Of a DNA stretch of 12,699 nt, positions 12,609 to 12,699 are shown piece after piece. This DNA comes from an uncultured Clostridia bacterium (GTDB lineage Bacteria; Bacillota; Clostridia; TANB77; CAG-508), in NCBI GenBank assembly GCA_948875265.1, contig CAQRYF010000050.1, forward strand, positions 1 through 12,699, written 5' to 3'. The number at the start of each line of letters is the position of its first letter. Position 1 is the stretch's first letter. The notes below the pieces were generated by a model. That model ran no database searches. It saw nothing but the letters and a program-made list of their open reading frames with translations, and had not been told where the DNA came from. The position numbers were made by a program, and so were the translations under genes.

Positions 12609-12656
12609 AGTATAGCATAAACTTGTTGATTTGAAAAGTGATTATTATAGCATAAA
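12609..12656 (-). promoter_or_regulatory. Tandem extended -10 promoter elements
   Basis: The 11-mer TATAGCATAAA occurs at 12611-12621 and 12646-12656, 35 bp apart. On the minus strand each copy gives TGC followed by a -10 box: TATACT (12614-12609) and TATAAT (12649-12644), both extended -10 elements. The gene-proximal one also has TTTTCA (12637-12632) at 17 bases. Two start sites, near 12602 and 12637, are therefore plausible for the 99-residue gene. Bases 12657-12699 hold no recognisable gene. Confidence 0.5.
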
Positions 12657-12699
12657 TAATATGTGGGAAAAAATGAAATAAAAAATAGACAAAAGAAGC

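Overview
This 12.7 kb window is very AT-rich and reads as the chromosome of a low-GC, endospore-forming Firmicute of the class Clostridia, possibly an uncultured gut lineage. The firmest marker is a full-length stage IV sporulation protein A (SpoIVA) gene. Supporting signs are strong AGGAGG-type ribosome binding sites, A/T-ending codons and compact intrinsic terminators. The species assignment is inference; no rRNA or tRNA gene is present.

Layout, left to right. (1) 1-1526: a REP-like palindrome cut by the window edge, then spoIVA on the minus strand. (2) 1733-3796: a eukaryotic-type (UAP1-like) UDP-sugar pyrophosphorylase and a separate left-handed beta-helix protein resembling the acetyltransferase half of GlmU. 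A REP-like element separates them and forms the end of the first gene; the second has its own promoter. (3) 3803-4301: a 31-bp-arm inverted repeat of the same family as the one at position 1, a terminator, and a minus-strand four-helix membrane protein with a forespore sigma-G-like promoter. (4) 4462-5544: a two-gene operon of a DUF421 (YetF-type) membrane protein and a DUF4363 protein, ending in an 18-bp-arm palindrome whose loop is the stop codon. (5) 5629-8025: a minus-strand Lon-like AAA+ protease. (6) 8314-8643: a small basic coiled-coil protein that appears to start at ATA. (7) 8787-11084: a TetR regulator and an AMP-forming long-chain acyl-CoA synthetase in one operon behind a consensus sigma-A promoter and a perfect 19-bp operator-like palindrome. 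(8) 11098-12564: another REP-like hairpin, an unrecognised coiled-coil protein preceded by three helically phased 8-mers, and an unrecognised 99-residue minus-strand protein behind repeated extended -10 elements.

How the parts may work together. Regions 1 and 3-5, and perhaps 6, lean toward sporulation: spoIVA is mother-cell expressed in known sporeformers, sigma-E-like boxes lie upstream of spoIVA, the Lon-like protease and the small ORF, and a sigma-G-like box precedes the four-helix membrane protein. DUF421 proteins are known from Bacillus spore inner membranes. The UAP-like/beta-helix pair could supply UDP-GlcNAc for the envelope. The TetR-acyl-CoA synthetase pair looks like a self-regulated fatty-acid activation unit.

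Three kinds of REP-like palindrome sit in intergenic positions without a transposase nearby. No CRISPR array, prophage, insertion sequence or recognisable defence system is present. The most interesting items are the two unrecognised proteins, the ATA-start gene, the REP-like elements and the inferred sporulation promoters.
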